Shown here: piece after piece, positions 4,805-6,642 of the stretch
Numbering within the stretch: the stretch's first letter is position 1
How the letters are laid out: every line of letters begins with the position of its first letter
DNA from: a bacterium
GTDB taxonomy: Bacteria > Cyanobacteriota > Sericytochromatia > S15B-MN24 > VGJW01
Assembly: GCA_021790035.1 (NCBI GenBank)
Contig: JAJYIO010000145.1
Location: 1 to 6,642 of the forward strand
DNA: 6,642 bases
Direction of reading: 5' to 3'
The notes under the pieces: model-generated
Told to the model about the DNA's origin: nothing
Databases searched by the model: none
What the model saw: the letters and a program-made list of their open reading frames with translations, nothing else
Position numbers and translations under genes: made by a program

Positions 4805-5524
4805 TCAGCGAGCCTGCCGGGTTTGCTGGCCGGCCGCCTGGCGAGCCGTCTCGACGGTCTTGGCGAGCTGCTGCTCGTCGTAGGCCTTCTGCTCACTGAG
4901 CTTGGCGTCGGCTACCTGCTGGGCGTGCTGCTTCTCCCACTGCTTGTTGGCTGCCTTGTCACGCTTGGCGATCTCTTGATCGAGGCTGGTCTCGTGCTGG
5001 TTGAACTCCGAGATGGTGCTCTGGACCCAGCGTGTGAGGGCGTTGACCACGGACTTGATCGAGTGGAGCACGAAGTCGGCTGCCGCCTTGATCCCGGACC
5101 AGACGGCCTTGCCGATTCCTGCGACGGCCCGCCAGGCTCCCGACGCCACCGACCGGATGGTCGTCCCCGCGTGCTGCAGGCCATGCCAGACGGCCCCTGC
5201 CGCACCGGAAATGCCGTGTCCCACGGCCTGCGCCGCGACCTTGACGGCGCCGAACGTCGATACCGCGCCGTCCCGGACCAGGCCCACGGCGGTGGCGGGG
5301 GCGTGGACGATGAAGTGCCCCACCGACGCGATGCTTGACGTGAAGCTCGACCACCAGGAGTGGTGGGTCGGCCGAACCGGAGCCGCGCCGCTGCGGTGAT
5401 AGGTGCTGTCGTAGCGGCCATTGACGAGGCCCGAGACCGCCTGCAAAGAGCTGGTCAGGGCGCGCTTCCAGACCGGAGCCGTACCCCGTTGCGATTCGTT
5501 GACGCTCTTCGTGGCTTGCGACAT
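4805..5524 (-). CDS. Unrecognised protein with ten hendecad (11-residue) repeats and a C-terminal coil
   Basis: I do not recognise a family. The 239 residues split into three parts. Residues 1-67 are polar, Ser/Thr-rich and probably flexible, with an aromatic patch HSWWSSF (55-61). Residues 68-177 are ten uninterrupted 11-residue units rich in Gly, Ala, Val and Trp. Residues about 178-239 are Gln/Lys/Glu/Ala-rich and look like a coiled coil or a soluble charged helix. There is no signal peptide and no uninterrupted transmembrane stretch. The frame is preferred over same-strand and antisense frames because its third codon positions are GC-rich and its periodicity is coherent. The ATG at 5524 has GGAAGGG (5533-5539) eight bases upstream. 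It lies 101 bases after the mannosyltransferase gene and 71 before tgt. By analogy with other 11-mer proteins it may coat a lipid or membrane surface; that is inference. Confidence 0.75.
   Translation of the reverse strand: MSQATKSVNESQRGTAPVWKRALTSSLQAVSGLVNGRYDSTYHRSGAAPVRPTHHSWWSSFTSSIASVGHFIVHAPATAVGLVRDGAVSTFGAVKVAAQAVGHGISGAAGAVWHGLQHAGTTIRSVASGAWRAVAGIGKAVWSGIKAAADFVLHSIKSVVNALTRWVQSTISEFNQHETSLDQEIAKRDKAANKQWEKQHAQQVADAKLSEQKAYDEQQLAKTVETARQAAGQQTRQAR
4994..5323 (-). repeat. Ten tandem 11-residue units encoded in register
   Basis: The units start at residues 68, 79, 90, 101, 112, 123, 134, 145, 156 and 167. Position 1 reads V, A, T, V, V, I, V, I, I, V. Position 5 reads I, V, V, I, L, A, G, A, V, I. 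Position 8 reads A, G, A, A, A, A, V, V, L, F. Position 6 is polar or charged in most units (R, K, S, Q, S, K, D, N, S after the first V). Hydrophobic positions 1, 5 and 8 with polar 6 are what an 11/3 helix gives. The DNA itself is not obviously repeated, so the units are diverged. Confidence 0.65.
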
Positions 5525-5625
5525 CGATCAGACCCTTCCAGGTCTTCATACCCTCCGAACGGCCCGGGCTTGCTTGGAGATGTCAAGAACGCCAGCAACG
5601 GCGCCGCGCGAAGGGGATCGTGCCG

Positions 5626-6642
5626 TCAGTACCAGGTGTGGAACCAGATGTGAGAGGAATAGTACCGCCAGGTGATGGGAATGGCTGCGAGAATCGGATA
5701 GAAGAAGGCGAATGCGGCCGCAACGACGACGAGATAGCCCAGGCCGACCTTGTAGCCATTGGCAGCCGTCTGCCACTCCGCAACGGGCTCCTGGCCGCCC
5801 TCCGGGCCCACGAAGAAGCGCACGAGGGGACCGGCGGTCGGAGGCAAGGAGTCGGGTCGGGCCATTTGCAGGAGGCGATCGACGACCGAGGCGATACCGA
5901 TGGCCAGGAATGGGATCGCATCGAACATGTAGTGCATGAAGACGAGCTTGCGCGGCTCCACGCCCCACACCAGCCACATGCCGATCCCGAAAGCCGCCAG
6001 GAATCCCGCCCGCAGATCGCGCTTGCCGATGAACAGATACAGCAGCAGCGTCATGATCGGGAGGTAGAGCCACCAGATCGCGGGATTGCCGATGGCGTCG
6101 ATCCCGGATACGGTGCCGTTCTTCCAGTCGTGGAAGTAGTACCAGGTCGGTCGGACCATCAAAGGCCAGGTGTACCAGGCCGAGGCGTAGTTGTGGGTTG
6201 CCTTCATGTCGGCGTGGTAGTGGTACATCGTGGCCTGTAGCTGCACGACTTCCATCAGGCTGTGGCCCTGCAGCATCCAGGGGATGTAGCTGGCGATGTA
6301 CAAGAGGACCGGGATGACGACGAACGTCACCGCCAGCAAGGCTGCGTAGGAGGCGTGCTGGCCGAGCGTCATCCGCTGGCGCCGGCGCCAGGCCCAGTCG
6401 AGCAGGACGACGATGAGGCCGATGCCCCAGGCAAAGACGCCGGACCAGCGACTGGCCATCGCCAGGCCGATGCCGACGGCCCAGAGGAAGAGCCAGGCCT
6501 CGGGCGCCGCGGCACGCGCCGGTACCGCGGGCCCGGTGGAAGTCGCCTCGTCAGAAGCGTCGACAGGTCCGGGCAGGGCCGCAACGGGAGCCGTGCCGTG
6601 CCGGTACCAGCCCGGGTGGCGCGCGCGATCCCTCGAGAGGAA
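5626..6642 (-). CDS. Protein O-mannosyltransferase (PMT family), C-terminal part; N-terminus off the window
   Basis: This multi-span glycosyltransferase would transfer mannose from a polyprenyl-phosphate carrier to Ser/Thr residues of exported proteins, acting on the outer face of the inner membrane. 338 residues are visible and the frame is open to base 6642, so the catalytic acidic loop near the N-terminus is not seen. The visible part matches the PMT C-terminal four-helix region: MYHYHADMKATHNYASAWYT (140-159 of the visible part), then WPLMVRPTWYY, GNPAIWW, and RKLVFMHYMFDAIPFLAIG. It ends in aromatic WFHTWY. Before the block WLFLWAVGIGLAMASRWSG, whose form recalls the family's SKW motif, a hydrophilic Ala/Pro-rich linker of about 35-40 residues separates membrane segments. 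The next gene on the strand is the hendecad-repeat protein, 101 bases downstream. That gap holds a TTGACA on the minus strand (5586-5581) with no matching -10 box. Confidence 0.85.
   Translation of the reverse strand, partial: FLSRDRARHPGWYRHGTAPVAALPGPVDASDEATSTGPAVPARAAAPEAWLFLWAVGIGLAMASRWSGVFAWGIGLIVVLLDWAWRRRQRMTLGQHASYAALLAVTFVVIPVLLYIASYIPWMLQGHSLMEVVQLQATMYHYHADMKATHNYASAWYTWPLMVRPTWYYFHDWKNGTVSGIDAIGNPAIWWLYLPIMTLLLYLFIGKRDLRAGFLAAFGIGMWLVWGVEPRKLVFMHYMFDAIPFLAIGIASVVDRLLQMARPDSLPPTAGPLVRFFVGPEGGQEPVAEWQTAANGYKVGLGYLVVVAAAFAFFYPILAAIPITWRYYSSHIWFHTWY

Noticed and set aside
4823..5338. 171-residue plus-strand frame with a Leu/Val-rich, membrane-like N-terminus
   Set aside because: It is the antisense of the Gln/Lys/Glu-rich coil of the minus-strand gene: CAG and AAG codons read as CTG and CTT on the other strand. 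It has no ribosome site or family motif.
4959..5549. Overlapping minus-strand frame of 196 residues starting at an ATG directly after GGAGGG
   Set aside because: The purine run is only about one base from the ATG, too close for a normal ribosome site. The protein is Arg/Gly-rich and aperiodic, while the alternative frame shows coherent hendecads.
5581..5586. Exact TTGACA on the minus strand upstream of the hendecad-protein gene
   Set aside because: No -10-like hexamer occurs 16-18 bases downstream, so a sigma-70 promoter is not supported.

Overview
The window comes from a GC-rich chromosome of a diderm (outer-membrane-bearing) bacterium. The diderm reading rests on a linked MlaE permease and MlaF ATPase, which belong to an inter-membrane lipid transport system. 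Codon use is GC-rich in every gene I accept. I cannot assign a phylum from the sequence. No phage, insertion sequence, CRISPR, tRNA or rRNA signal is visible, and the genes look chromosomal.

Layout. (1) Positions 1-1039, minus strand: most of a PLP-dependent Cys/Met-metabolism enzyme of the plant-type methionine gamma-lyase group, cut at its C-terminus by the window edge. (2) 1040-1276: divergent intergenic region with a promoter-like site for each flanking gene and a short perfect hairpin. (3) 1277-1975, plus strand: queC, 7-cyano-7-deazaguanine (preQ0) synthase. (4) 1989-4733, minus strand: tgt, mlaE and mlaF, transcribed in that order. tgt and mlaE overlap by ATGA. queC and mlaF converge with 13 bases between their stop codons, and the two stop codons lie in opposite arms of one hairpin. 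(5) 4805-5524, minus strand: an unrecognised 239-residue protein. It has ten in-register 11-residue (hendecad) units followed by a Gln/Lys/Glu-rich probable coiled coil. (6) 5626-6642, minus strand: the C-terminal part of a multi-span protein O-mannosyltransferase (PMT family), cut at its N-terminus by the window edge.

How the genes relate. QueC makes preQ0. After reduction to preQ1 elsewhere, Tgt inserts the base at position 34 of GUN-anticodon tRNAs, so the first and last steps of queuosine biosynthesis sit on either side of mlaEF. MlaE and MlaF would form the inner-membrane ABC core of a phospholipid transporter. No MCE protein (MlaD), MlaB or MlaC is present in the window. The most novel-looking object is the hendecad-repeat protein: the periodicity can be read directly and suggests a long amphipathic helix that binds a membrane or lipid surface, or a right-handed helical bundle. 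I do not see a complete new multi-gene system here.
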